DNA from: Bacteroidales bacterium KHT7
GTDB lineage: Bacteria > Bacteroidota > Bacteroidia > Bacteroidales > Bacteroidaceae
Direction of reading: 5' to 3'
NCBI GenBank assembly: GCA_900102385.1
Contig: FNBQ01000006.1
Coordinates: 78,497-142,496 of the forward strand
DNA length: 64,000 nt
Shown here one piece after another: positions 1 to 8,791 of the stretch. The notes under the pieces are model-generated. The model was not told where the DNA came from. It made no database searches and was given only the letters and a program-made list of their open reading frames with translations. Made by a program: the position numbers and the translations under genes. How positions within the stretch are numbered: position 1 is the stretch's first letter; each line of letters begins with the position of its first letter.

Positions 1-3000
1 GCAATCACGCCGATACTGTTGCTGGCGTGGTCTGGTTGCCTCAGTCGGCGTGCAATCTCGGCAACGATGGCCTCTGCCTCTTTCTTGTTCGAGCGTCGTC
101 CGCCCTTGTCGTAAACGCCGTCTACATACTGATATTTCACTTTAGTCTTCTTGTCATCGACCGACGGGAAGGTGATGAGCGAGCCGTCGTAATACTCGTT
201 GTTAGAGAAGGCGATGAGCGATTCGTGTCTTGAACGGTAGTGCCAGTTTAGTTGCAGCGACGGAATCTCGAGCGTGCGGCAGTCTTCGAGAATGCTCTCG
301 AGGTCGTCGATGTCGGCTTCATCGTCGTTTACGTTGGTAGAGCTGAAGAAACTTGTCGGCGGCATCTGCTTTGGGTCGCCCACAACGATAACCGACTTGC
401 CTCGGGCAATGGCGCCGATAGCCTCGCTCGTTGGCATCTGCGAAGCCTCGTCGAACACTATGAGGTCGAACTTGTCTTGCGAAAGGTCGATGTACTGTGC
501 CACCGACATCGGACTCATCAGCATACACTTGCACAATCGTGGCATGAGTGTTGGCAGCTGGTCTATGAGGTCGCGCATTGAAATGCCGCGTCCATTGTTC
601 GATATGTTTCGGTGCAGCAAGCCTATTTCGCTGCTGCTGTCTATGTTGCTGCTAACGTGTGGAATCTGCGATGCAATCTGCGCGTAGAGTTCTTTCTGGC
701 TGAGGAGTTGGAAGTCCTCGGTTAGTTTCTGATAGTGCGCCACGGTCTCGTCGAATATAGAGCCTTCGAACGTGCGGAGTGCAGGCGACTGGGCAATCTT
801 CTCCTCGGCAAGATGCTTGTACATCGTCTTGAAGAACGAGTCGCATAGGGTGTCTGTGTCTATCTCAATCTCCTCAATCTTGCGAGCCACAACGCCCAGA
901 CCGATGCTCTGCAACTCTTGCTTGTAGGCGCACCATTGATACCAGTCGCGACTCTTGTCTATGTTGGCAATCCAGTTGCCAAGTCGGGCTATGAACTGAC
1001 TTGTAACCGCGTTTGCAGGCAGAACATTTTCCGTGCAGTTGTAGTCGAAAAATGCCTTTATCGTAGTCTGAATCTTTTCAATCTCCGTGTGCTTCTGCTG
1101 ATACTCAATGAGTTTGTTTAGTAACGCATCGGTCTCCGCTTCGGTAATGAGAACGTTGAATTCTCTTAGTTTCTGCAAAAAACTACGTTTTGCAAAGAAT
1201 CTCGGAATGAACCACTTAGCCTTGGCTGTACGCCATTCCTGATAGAGAGCCGTGCCGTTTTGAGCAAGGATGCCTTCGGTGCAGTCGCGAAGAATCTCCT
1301 CCTTCAGTTGTGCGGCGTTGCCGAGGGCTGAATTCTCCTGACCTTTCGTTATCGTGTCGATGGCGTTCTGCATCTGCGCCGTTAGCGCGCCAAGGTCTGT
1401 AAGATTCTGCTCGGTTATGTTGAGTCCGAGAAGCGGATGCTTTGACGGCTGACCGACGATTTCGGTAACCGCCGCGATGCGCTGGTGCAGAAGTCGGCTG
1501 TACTCGTCGATGTTGCCGAGGCTGAACTGTTGCTTCAGTTCGCCGTCGTTGGCGTTGAAGGCGAGCGGCTCGGCTTGGTTAGCCTTGTATCGTGTAATGC
1601 AGTCGTAAACCGACAGACCGTCGTTGCCCTTCGTGTCGTGAAGGGCTTCCATATACTCAATCAGTTTCGTGCGCTCCTCGTACAGTTTGTCGGCTGTGCG
1701 CGCGTATTCTTCGGGTTTTACGATGTGAGTTACCTTGAGAGCCGTTTCCAGCTGGTTAAGCACATGCCGCTTTGAAATCTTGTTAGAGTGCATTTCGAGG
1801 CAGAACGGACCGAGACCTATCTTCTCCAGTCGGTTCTGAACAACGCTGAGGGCTGCCATCTTCTCGGCAACGAACAGCACGCGCTTGCCTTGGAAAATGG
1901 CGTTGGCTATGATGTTGGTGATAGTCTGCGACTTTCCCGTTCCCGGAGGACCGTAGAGAATGAACGAGCGACCTTCGCCGGCGGCAATTACGGCTGCCAT
2001 CTGCGACGAGTCAACAGGCACGGGCAGAGCCAAACCGTCGGGACGCAGATTCTTGTCGGTGTTCTTCAGGTCCGAAACTATTTCCTCGGGCTTGAAGACG
2101 AGCTTCTGCTCAACAAGACTGCGCACAATGTCGTTCTCGAGCAGCTCCTTGCGGTGGCTGTGAATATCGTTCCACAGAAGGAATTTGTTGAACGAGAACA
2201 CGCCCAGAATGGCCTCTTCTTCGATGTCCCAACGTTTTTTGTTCTTCAGGGCATCGCGTATTATGCTGAAAATGAGTGATACATCAACGCCGTGCTCATC
2301 GGTTGGTAGCGGCGAGATATCTGGAATATGTGTGTCTGAGTTCTGTCGCAGGAATTCTAAGAGAGTGATATTCAGCGCAATTTCCTCGTCGCGCTTGCGA
2401 ATGTAGAAATTGCCCTTCTTGTAAACCATCTCGACAGGCATCATCAAAATTGGCGCATATCGAGGCTTCTCGCTGAGGTCGGTCTCGTACCAGCGCAGAG
2501 TTCCGATGGCAAGGTAGAGCGCGTTTGCGCCTGTCTCTTCTATGGCGTTGCGCGATGCTCGGTATATGTTTTTCAGAACGTTGCGCGTCTCCGTCTCGGG
2601 CTGATAGGTGTGCAGCGTGTTGTGCTTTATGTCGTCGGCTATCAGCGGGTTGAGTTCGGGAATCGTTTTGGAGCGCACAAGCATCGCTTCGCTTTCTATG
2701 CTGAAATTTGTCTCGGGCTTGTGCTTTATCACATATTCGTTGCCATCTTGCAGAAGGTCTTCTATAAGGGCGATGTCGAATGTGATGAACTGAATGGCTC
2801 TCTGCCTCAGATAAAGGTTAAGCAGAGAGTTGCGCAGCGAGAAGTCGAGCAGTTTCCGCTCCCAGATGTCGAGTTTGGTTACCTTGGCATTAGAATCCAT
2901 AATGCGGCTGAGGTCGTAGCGCGAATGTTCCTTCACGTCGAGTATGCAGTTGTCGTGGCTCACGCCGTCGGTCTTCACCGTCCATACGCCGTTCTCGTTT

Positions 3001-4001
3001 ATCCTCTGCGGAAGCGGAAGGAATCTTTCGAGACGGCATCTCTTGATGTCGATAAAAATCTCGAATTCGCTGGCGTTCATCAAGTTTCTCTTTGCCAATT
3101 CTATCGCGTCCTCGAACGATGTATTTTCTGATGTTATCTGCGTGCTCTCGAGCACCATCATCTCGCCGATGGCTTCGTTGCATCTCTTCTCAATAAACGA
3201 CGAATCGTCGCTGACGCTGTATTGGCAGCAGTCGTCTACAAGCCATACGCCCAGATAAGCATGTCCTTTTTCTATTATTATCACGCAGTTTATGCCGATG
3301 CTCTCGAGCACGCTGGCAAACAAAATGGTCAGTTCTATGCAGTTGCCCAGTTTGGTCTCTAAAACTTGGTCGGGCATGGTTATGCGCTGGCCTATGTCGA
3401 AGAACGATGCCGGTGCTTGTCGGTAGATTATTCCGCAGTTGTGTAGCGCGCCATAGACGGCTGCTACCTGCTTACGCACCACGTTTGTGTTGCCCGACTG
3501 GTATGCCGTGAATGCCGACGACTGCGACAAGTCTTTCAGAATCTCGGCTGCCTTTACTACAATGCCGCTTATAGCAGGGTGGTTTGGCTGTACGAACGAT
3601 GCCAGGTTCTGCGGCAGAATGGTTATTCCAAGCCATTGGTCGAACGGCATTATGTTTACGGGCAAATCCTCCGAATGGATTTCGGTTTTCAGATTGTCGT
3701 CGGCAGAATCTTTCCATACCTTTACGCAGAAAGATGAGGCTGTGCTCTCGGTTATCGATGCCACCATCTGCGGATTAAGCGTGATGTCGAATCCTTGCAG
3801 ACGGACGCTTTCGCCAGCCTTTATAATATCGGTAAACAGCGGTTTCGCTTCCATCAGAAAGTCGCCGCTGCATGTAATCGAAATGTTGTGCAAGTCTGTG
3901 TCGGTAGTGTTTGTAATCTCAACCGATTGGCAGATTGCAACGTTGTTGTTTATGAGCGCAAAGTTGAGATACTTAAAATATTCGATGTGTAGTTTCACCA
4001 T
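1..4001 (-). CDS. DUF4011-type superfamily 1 helicase, 5' part (runs off the left edge)
   Basis: An open frame of about 1,333 codons starts at ATG 4001 and continues past base 1, so the C-terminus is not visible. Residues about 215-250 (LGNCIELTILFASVLESIG, then GHAYLGVWL) resemble the transglutaminase-like segment found in DUF4011 helicases. A Walker A motif GPPGTGKSQT lies near residue 684, a Walker B/DEAx motif (DLIVFDEAS) near 1180, then VVGDPKQMPPTSFF near 1205 and NWHYRSRH near 1255. All of these are superfamily 1 helicase motifs. Between Walker A and B is a long insertion rich in charged helices. Proteins of this family usually end in a DUF3320 and/or Vsr-like nuclease domain and occur in defence loci (hhe-like systems, established knowledge). 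Whether this copy has that nuclease cannot be seen. A promoter matching the phylum consensus lies upstream. Family assignment is fairly sure; the defence role is inferred. Confidence 0.8.
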   Translation of the reverse strand, partial: MVKLHIEYFKYLNFALINNNVAICQSVEITNTTDTDLHNISITCSGDFLMEAKPLFTDIIKAGESVRLQGFDITLNPQMVASITESTASSFCVKVWKDSADDNLKTEIHSEDLPVNIMPFDQWLGITILPQNLASFVQPNHPAISGIVVKAAEILKDLSQSSAFTAYQSGNTNVVRKQVAAVYGALHNCGIIYRQAPASFFDIGQRITMPDQVLETKLGNCIELTILFASVLESIGINCVIIIEKGHAYLGVWLVDDCCQYSVSDDSSFIEKRCNEAIGEMMVLESTQITSENTSFEDAIELAKRNLMNASEFEIFIDIKRCRLERFLPLPQRINENGVWTVKTDGVSHDNCILDVKEHSRYDLSRIMDSNAKVTKLDIWERKLLDFSLRNSLLNLYLRQRAIQFITFDIALIEDLLQDGNEYVIKHKPETNFSIESEAMLVRSKTIPELNPLIADDIKHNTLHTYQPETETRNVLKNIYRASRNAIEETGANALYLAIGTLRWYETDLSEKPRYAPILMMPVEMVYKKGNFYIRKRDEEIALNITLLEFLRQNSDTHIPDISPLPTDEHGVDVSLIFSIIRDALKNKKRWDIEEEAILGVFSFNKFLLWNDIHSHRKELLENDIVRSLVEQKLVFKPEEIVSDLKNTDKNLRPDGLALPVPVDSSQMAAVIAAGEGRSFILYGPPGTGKSQTITNIIANAIFQGKRVLFVAEKMAALSVVQNRLEKIGLGPFCLEMHSNKISKRHVLNQLETALKVTHIVKPEEYARTADKLYEERTKLIEYMEALHDTKGNDGLSVYDCITRYKANQAEPLAFNANDGELKQQFSLGNIDEYSRLLHQRIAAVTEIVGQPSKHPLLGLNITEQNLTDLGALTAQMQNAIDTITKGQENSALGNAAQLKEEILRDCTEGILAQNGTALYQEWRTAKAKWFIPRFFAKRSFLQKLREFNVLITEAETDALLNKLIEYQQKHTEIEKIQTTIKAFFDYNCTENVLPANAVTSQFIARLGNWIANIDKSRDWYQWCAYKQELQSIGLGVVARKIEEIEIDTDTLCDSFFKTMYKHLAEEKIAQSPALRTFEGSIFDETVAHYQKLTEDFQLLSQKELYAQIASQIPHVSSNIDSSSEIGLLHRNISNNGRGISMRDLIDQLPTLMPRLCKCMLMSPMSVAQYIDLSQDKFDLIVFDEASQMPTSEAIGAIARGKSVIVVGDPKQMPPTSFFSSTNVNDDEADIDDLESILEDCRTLEIPSLQLNWHYRSRHESLIAFSNNEYYDGSLITFPSVDDKKTKVKYQYVDGVYDKGGRRSNKKEAEAIVAEIARRLRQPDHASNSIGVI

Positions 4002-4106
4002 AAATATGTTAATTGCGTTATGATTTTTTTACGGAATATGTGGCTTGTAATGAGTGATATACGCTGGTCTTTAGTTGGTTGCGCGTAATCGCACGTCGCC
4101 AAGGCG

Positions 4107-4137
4107 CAAAGATATGGATATTTTTGCATAGCAGCAA
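4107..4137 (-). promoter_or_regulatory. Promoter of the DUF4011 helicase gene
   Basis: On the minus strand the -7 box reads TATCTTTG (4107-4114) and a TTG -33 element lies at 4135-4137, 20 bp upstream. This fits the Bacteroidota sigma-ABfr consensus TTTG-N19/20-TAnnTTTG. The start codon is about 100 bp downstream. The rest of the 4002-4346 gap contains no convincing gene. It does hold a palindrome ATCTGCATGCAGAT (4325-4338) and a weak hairpin around 4264-4291 just beyond the alkylsulfatase stop. Confidence 0.6.
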
Positions 4138-4346
4138 TATTTTGTGCTTATATTTGTTTTGGGCAGATGATTTGCGAGTGGCAATGGATTTTTTCGGCAA
4201 AAACGGTTCTGCCTGCAAGTTTCTTGATAGCCTCAAAAGGGGATGACAACGAGGTTAAGAAAGAGTGTGCGCCTGTTTAGACACACACTCGTATATTCTC
4301 TTTCAACAGAATCTGCAAATTACATCTGCATGCAGATTCAGACATT

Positions 4347-6674
4347 TCAGCTAAGAGGTTCAATTATATTCCATTGTGGATTCTGAATCTCTACACAATC
4401 GAAAATCTGATTTAACTCCTTATTCTCAGCAGAAGAGTCACCATTCATGTATTTAGTAAAGTAATCTGCAAACTCGGCAGCTGAACCAAATTCGAAATCG
4501 CAGTTGGTGTCTGTTATCGCCTTTGAGTGCAGCACTCCGTTTTTAAGGTAAACGCTAAAGCTTTCGTTGGCGATTTTACATGTCATATTTACTTTATATT
4601 TAGAAGCCTTGTTTCCATCGATAAGGATGGAAAGATACTCAAAAATACATTTTGGAGTAAGTGATTCCATGTTCTTGCCAATAGAAAGGATTATTTTGCC
4701 TTTATCTATAGATTTGCCTTGAGGAATACCTCTTAGTTCGTATGCACCGGCAAGGAATATATTGCGCCATGTTCCGCCTTCGAATGAATATGCCAATTGT
4801 TCCAAGGCATCGGCTTCGAGTTTTCTGGCTTCATCATTTTCCGGATTGGCAAATACAATGTTGCGTGTCAGTTCTACTGTCCAGCGATAGTCGTGCTTAG
4901 AATAGTAATCACGTGCTTTGGACAGAACTTTATCTTCGCCGCCCATGTCGCTGACAAATCTCTTGGCAACTTCTTCTTCTGGGTATTTGAAATAGTTTGC
5001 TGGATTTCCGTCCCACCAGCCAATATAGCGTTGTACCACAGCCTTTGTGTCATGATTCATCGTGCCATAGTAGCCACGATTATAGAATTCATTTCCCAAT
5101 GATTCTGGAAGGGTGAATTTCTCGGCTATCTCTTCCATGTTATATCCGCTGTTAAGCATGTGTATCACCTGATTGTTGAAGAAATAGTACATGTCGCGCT
5201 GTTTCTCCAATATCTTCTTACATTCATCCTGTCCCCATGTAGGCCAATGGTGAGTTCCGATAAGCACTTGTACATTAGGATATATCTCCATAGCGCGGTC
5301 GATGGCATTACCGAAGGCTTTTGCATCGCGCACCTTTGCTCCGCGCGGAGTAAGCAGATTGTGCATTGTGTGGCACACGTTTTCGCCAGGGCAAAGAATT
5401 TGAACATCATCATCATCGGAATCTTTGACTTTAAATCCAATGTGCATTTCTGCGGGAGCTTCTGTGCCTGGTACATTCTGGAACACAAACTTTTTTCCGT
5501 TTATTGTTATCTCCTGCACATCTGAGTTAGAGAAAGGAATCTCTAACGATGGGACTGGAATGTCGCCCACTTGATTGCTGACTGTCTTGCCAAGTCCAGA
5601 GCCTACAGCACCGAATATTCCGCGTGGCAAAGCGCTTCCGTACATGTACTGAGCACGACGTCCCATGCAATTGCCCAAGTAGAGGTTCTCTGATATAGAC
5701 TCGTCATAGAAGCCTACAGGAGCTATTACTACAACTCTTTTTTCTTTTACATCGATTACATAATCTTGTCCGTCGGTAAAACTAATTTCGCTTGATGTAA
5801 GTTTAGTCAAGTTTTCATGTGCAATAAGTCCGCTCACACCTTTGTAGTGGTCAACATGACTGTGAGTAATCATGATTGCACAGATTTTGGCTTCTGAATC
5901 CACCTTGCTTTTGAATGTCTCCCATGCGGCTACAGCCGTATCCGGACCGAGTAGTGGGTCTATCAATGCCCATTGATGATCGTCCACCTTGATGATGCTC
6001 ATGGTTGACAAGTCATAAGAACGTGCCTGAAATACCTCTCCCGACTTAATGTCATTATCTGTAGCATTGCTGCCTGTCATAGGCCAAACTTGGAAGATTC
6101 CATTGATGTTGTTGAGTTTCTCCATGCGCCACAGATTCTTGTGCACGGATTTTGGGCTAACTCCATCAAGAAATGAATACGACGGCATGTCCCATGCCAC
6201 TCCATTGTTCGAATTCTCAATCGCTTCTGTGAGATTAGTTCCTGCAATAAAACCGCAGTTGGCATCTACAAAATCGGAGTCATTATCGTCCTCGACAAAT
6301 GTCATAGGTGTTGGATAGTAGGTATCATCTTCTTTAGGCTTACTAAACTCGGTTTCTATTCCCAAATACACCAATTTTACTTTTCCATCATACTTGTAAC
6401 GGGCATATAGATGACTGCCCTTGTCGTACATGTAGTATTCATTTCCTGCCAGCCATGGGTTTCCATTAGAAGGATAATTTATCATTACTTTCCATGTGTA
6501 ATTGCCACAGTCGTATGTGCTTAAGTCGAAGACCTTTGTTTCTCCACTCGCAACCGACGGCATTTTGTCGAGTGAGTCAAATAAAAAAGTCTCGGCTCGC
6601 GACATGTTGAACCACACGCCTTCTGTCGAATCATTTTGGATGATTACTCCTTTAATTTTTTGTGTATTCTTCAT
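4347..6674 (-). CDS. Alkyl/aryl-sulfatase-like metallo-beta-lactamase-fold protein
   Basis: 775 residues. The motif THSHVDH (270-276) is the zinc-binding HxHxDH signature of the metallo-beta-lactamase fold. The later motifs GTEAPAEM (near 405) and GTHHWPTWG (near 500) are typical of SdsA1/YjcS-type alkylsulfatases, which hydrolyse primary alkyl sulfates to alcohol and sulfate. The region after about 560 fits the alkylsulfatase dimerisation domain, followed by an SCP2-like C-terminal domain. Two things are odd. No signal peptide is visible, although characterised homologues are exported. There is also an N-terminal extension of roughly 130 residues, rich in Tyr, Asn and Asp, that I do not recognise and that is not part of the usual family. 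It has its own promoter upstream and is followed by another convergently ordered minus-strand gene. The fold and family are confident; the substrate is not. Confidence 0.85.
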   Translation of the reverse strand: MKNTQKIKGVIIQNDSTEGVWFNMSRAETFLFDSLDKMPSVASGETKVFDLSTYDCGNYTWKVMINYPSNGNPWLAGNEYYMYDKGSHLYARYKYDGKVKLVYLGIETEFSKPKEDDTYYPTPMTFVEDDNDSDFVDANCGFIAGTNLTEAIENSNNGVAWDMPSYSFLDGVSPKSVHKNLWRMEKLNNINGIFQVWPMTGSNATDNDIKSGEVFQARSYDLSTMSIIKVDDHQWALIDPLLGPDTAVAAWETFKSKVDSEAKICAIMITHSHVDHYKGVSGLIAHENLTKLTSSEISFTDGQDYVIDVKEKRVVVIAPVGFYDESISENLYLGNCMGRRAQYMYGSALPRGIFGAVGSGLGKTVSNQVGDIPVPSLEIPFSNSDVQEITINGKKFVFQNVPGTEAPAEMHIGFKVKDSDDDDVQILCPGENVCHTMHNLLTPRGAKVRDAKAFGNAIDRAMEIYPNVQVLIGTHHWPTWGQDECKKILEKQRDMYYFFNNQVIHMLNSGYNMEEIAEKFTLPESLGNEFYNRGYYGTMNHDTKAVVQRYIGWWDGNPANYFKYPEEEVAKRFVSDMGGEDKVLSKARDYYSKHDYRWTVELTRNIVFANPENDEARKLEADALEQLAYSFEGGTWRNIFLAGAYELRGIPQGKSIDKGKIILSIGKNMESLTPKCIFEYLSILIDGNKASKYKVNMTCKIANESFSVYLKNGVLHSKAITDTNCDFEFGSAAEFADYFTKYMNGDSSAENKELNQIFDCVEIQNPQWNIIEPLS

Positions 6675-6773
6675 GAAAAAATGATTAAAAAGTTATTATT
6701 TAACATTAGTAATAGACCTGATTATAGTAGCTTTTATTCAGATTATGTGTTAGATACTATCTGAAAAACTTTT

Positions 6774-6803
6774 CAAAGATATGGCTATTTTTCTAAGTAA
6801 CAA
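6774..6803 (-). promoter_or_regulatory. Promoter of the alkylsulfatase-like gene
   Basis: The minus strand reads TATCTTTG at 6774-6781, with TTG at 6801-6803 (19 bp spacing), about 100 bp upstream of the start codon at 6674. Confidence 0.6.
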
Positions 6804-6871
6804 AATAAATTTGAATATTTTTGAACATTATAAAGAGAAAAATATAAGCATAAGTAAGAGGCGGATATGTA

Positions 6872-6910
6872 AAAAGAGAGGATTTGCTTTTTTTTACAAA
6901 TCCTCTCTTT
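6872..6910 (-). terminator. Terminator after the PL10 pectate lyase
   Basis: Inverted repeat AAGAGAGGATTTG / CAAATCCTCTCTT with an A/T-only loop, starting 15 bp past the pectate lyase stop. On the minus strand it is followed by a short T run. Confidence 0.7.
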
Positions 6911-6924
6911 AGAAATCCGAATAA

Positions 6925-8019
6925 TTATTTTCCCAGTTCTTTTTTCCATTTGTCGTAATTGTCGAGTACCATCTGTGGACTTCTGCCGTACCATCGGTAG
7001 CCGTTGCGGCGTTCGTAGCCTATTTCAGATAGGTCGTTCTTCTTTACGCCGTCGCGGTCGCAAACGTAAGGCTGCCCGGTTTCGAGGTCGTAGAAGCGTG
7101 CCCATAGCAATGGTGCGCCCTTAGCCGTTTTCAGACGGCAGTCGTTCATGCCGTCGCTGTTCTTGAAGTATTCCACCTCGGCATCCTTTATGGCATGGCT
7201 TTTAAGCCAGTCTATGGCACATTCTATTGAGTATATAACCTCTTTCGAAGGTTTTTTTATCGACATCAGAAGGCGGATTATGTAAACCGTCTCGCCTGCG
7301 CCTGTTAGCGATGCCAGTTCATAAGAGCGTGCGCCGATAGGGGCGAGCGTCTTCTCGTCGTGCTGCTGACACCATACCGATGGCTTTCCGTCTACTTTTA
7401 TCTGGCATTTCAGAATGCAGGCTATGCCCTTGTCGAACTGCTTCTTCAGTTTGTCTTTTGTTTTCCGGTCTATTTCGAGTGACTTGTACGGCTCTTTGTC
7501 GTCGCAGATGTTTTTGAACAGTCTCAGAACGTGATAGATGGCGTTGTCGTTGTATGTTATGTGGGCAGAATAGTGCGCTTTTCCGTTGCTTTTCGGCTGT
7601 GCCGGATAAACCTGCGGAAATCCGCCGTTGGCATACTGCATAGCCATAAGGTAGTTGAGGCCTTTCATGAAAGCCTCCTTAACTTCGCTGCGCTTGGTGC
7701 AGGCATACACTTGTGCAAGAAACTTCAGTTCCGACACGGTTGCGCCGTTGTCGATAGTTGCACCAAATCCGCTGTGCTGTGCGTTGTATATCTCGTCGTA
7801 TTTTATCTTGCCGCTCCAGTTCTGGTTCTTTATCCATCCGCCGCATGTCATCTGATATTTTATGAGTGTGTCGGCAATGCTTGCAGCCTGTTCAGAGCCG
7901 TACCATTCGGGCGGCAGGGTTCGTTTAATGTCTCTCCAGTCGGGTAGTTTGGCGGCATTCTGTGCCAGCGCACTTGTTCCGAGGCCAAGGAACAGGGCAA
8001 GGATATAAAATACTTTCAT
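6925..8019 (-). CDS. Secreted pectate lyase, polysaccharide lyase family 10
   Basis: 364 residues with a signal peptide (MKVFYILALFLGLGTSALA, cut before QNAAK). The conserved PL10 pattern is present: LIKYQMTCGGWIKNQ near residue 52, then FGATIDNGAT, GLNYLMAMQYANGGFPQVYP near 120-140, and ITYNDNA. The C-terminus carries ARFYDLETGQPYVCDRDG and RRNGYRWYG, blocks found in PL10 (alpha/alpha-toroid) lyases. The enzyme cleaves polygalacturonate by beta-elimination outside the cytoplasm or in the periplasm. Its length equals the catalytic module alone, with no extra carbohydrate-binding module. It lies next to a divergently transcribed PL1 lyase, with one glycosylase gene between them, so this is a small pectin-use cluster without SusC/SusD genes in view. 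Confidence 0.92.
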   Translation of the reverse strand: MKVFYILALFLGLGTSALAQNAAKLPDWRDIKRTLPPEWYGSEQAASIADTLIKYQMTCGGWIKNQNWSGKIKYDEIYNAQHSGFGATIDNGATVSELKFLAQVYACTKRSEVKEAFMKGLNYLMAMQYANGGFPQVYPAQPKSNGKAHYSAHITYNDNAIYHVLRLFKNICDDKEPYKSLEIDRKTKDKLKKQFDKGIACILKCQIKVDGKPSVWCQQHDEKTLAPIGARSYELASLTGAGETVYIIRLLMSIKKPSKEVIYSIECAIDWLKSHAIKDAEVEYFKNSDGMNDCRLKTAKGAPLLWARFYDLETGQPYVCDRDGVKKNDLSEIGYERRNGYRWYGRSPQMVLDNYDKWKKELGK

Positions 8020-8082
8020 AATGGTTAAATTTTAATAAGGTTCTTTTTCTTCTATTGCCGATGGCGATTGCCGCGAAAAGGT

Positions 8083-8664
8083 TTATTCGAACAGCATTCT
8101 GTAAAAATCGGCTTTCTTGTTGATGTTAAGCGGATATGCGCGCGATGATGACGGCATCCTCCACCATTCAATAAAAAGTTCTTTTCCGTCTTCGGCTGTG
8201 ATGTTTAGCCTTGTAAATGTGCCAATCTTCGGCTCTTTCTCTATGCCGAACTGAAGCATGAGTTGTCGGCTTGCCTTTCCGCCTGTTGTAACTATTCGTC
8301 GGCAGTCGGGCATCTGCCTCAGAAGGGCGCGTATGTCGGTAGGCTCTACAATCTCCAGAAACTCGTCGCTGGCATTGTCCTTCAGCCTGTTAACCTTGGT
8401 TGCTGTGTCGAAGAATCCGAAGCCCTTGTCCCGAGCGAAAGCCGTAACCATCCCGAAGTCGAACCTCTTCTCGCCCTTGACAACGAAATGCTCTTTGTCG
8501 GCAAAGAAGATGATGCCCATTATCCGCCAGAAATCGTTTATGAAGTTGGGGTAGAAGAAATCCATGCTCCATCGTGCCTTGGGAGGCGGAAAACTGCCCA
8601 GAAACAATATTGTGCCGCCCGATGGAAGGAACGGTTTTAGCGGATGAACTTCTATCTTACTCAT
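8083..8664 (-). CDS. Uracil-DNA glycosylase superfamily protein (Mug-like)
   Basis: 193 residues from ATG 8664; an alternative start 21 bp upstream is less likely because MSKIEVHPLKPF begins the conserved domain. Motif ILFLGSFPPP near residue 20 matches the first active-site loop (GxxPG-like) of the UDG superfamily. WSMDFFYPNFINDFWRIMG and IVTTGGKASRQLM near 110-125 fit the rest of the Rossmann-like fold, and IEWWRMPSSSRAYP resembles the C-terminal HPSPxxR-like loop (here MPSSSRA). It probably removes uracil or mismatched or damaged bases from DNA. The exact subfamily is uncertain because the catalytic Asp/Asn of classical UDG is not in its usual place. A CAAATATA (minus TATATTTG) box at 8683-8690 could be its -7 element. 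Confidence 0.7.
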   Translation of the reverse strand: MSKIEVHPLKPFLPSGGTILFLGSFPPPKARWSMDFFYPNFINDFWRIMGIIFFADKEHFVVKGEKRFDFGMVTAFARDKGFGFFDTATKVNRLKDNASDEFLEIVEPTDIRALLRQMPDCRRIVTTGGKASRQLMLQFGIEKEPKIGTFTRLNITAEDGKELFIEWWRMPSSSRAYPLNINKKADFYRMLFE

Positions 8665-8737
8665 AAAAACGGCTTTACGCCACAAATATATGAAAATAAA
8701 ATAAATAATAAAAGAAAAAGATATACTATTTTTCTTA

Positions 8738-8767
8738 TTGCGGTGTGATTATGTTTTTTTATTTTTG
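8738..8767 (+). promoter_or_regulatory. Promoter of the PL1 pectate lyase
   Basis: TTG at 8738-8740 and TATTTTTG at 8760-8767 (19 bp spacing), 24 bp before the ATG at 8792. Confidence 0.6.
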
Positions 8768-8791
8768 CCGTGATATTATTTTTTTATTACC

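Noticed and set aside
4018..4236. 72-codon minus-strand frame upstream of the helicase gene
   Set aside because: It covers the promoter at 4107-4137 and has no recognisable pattern.
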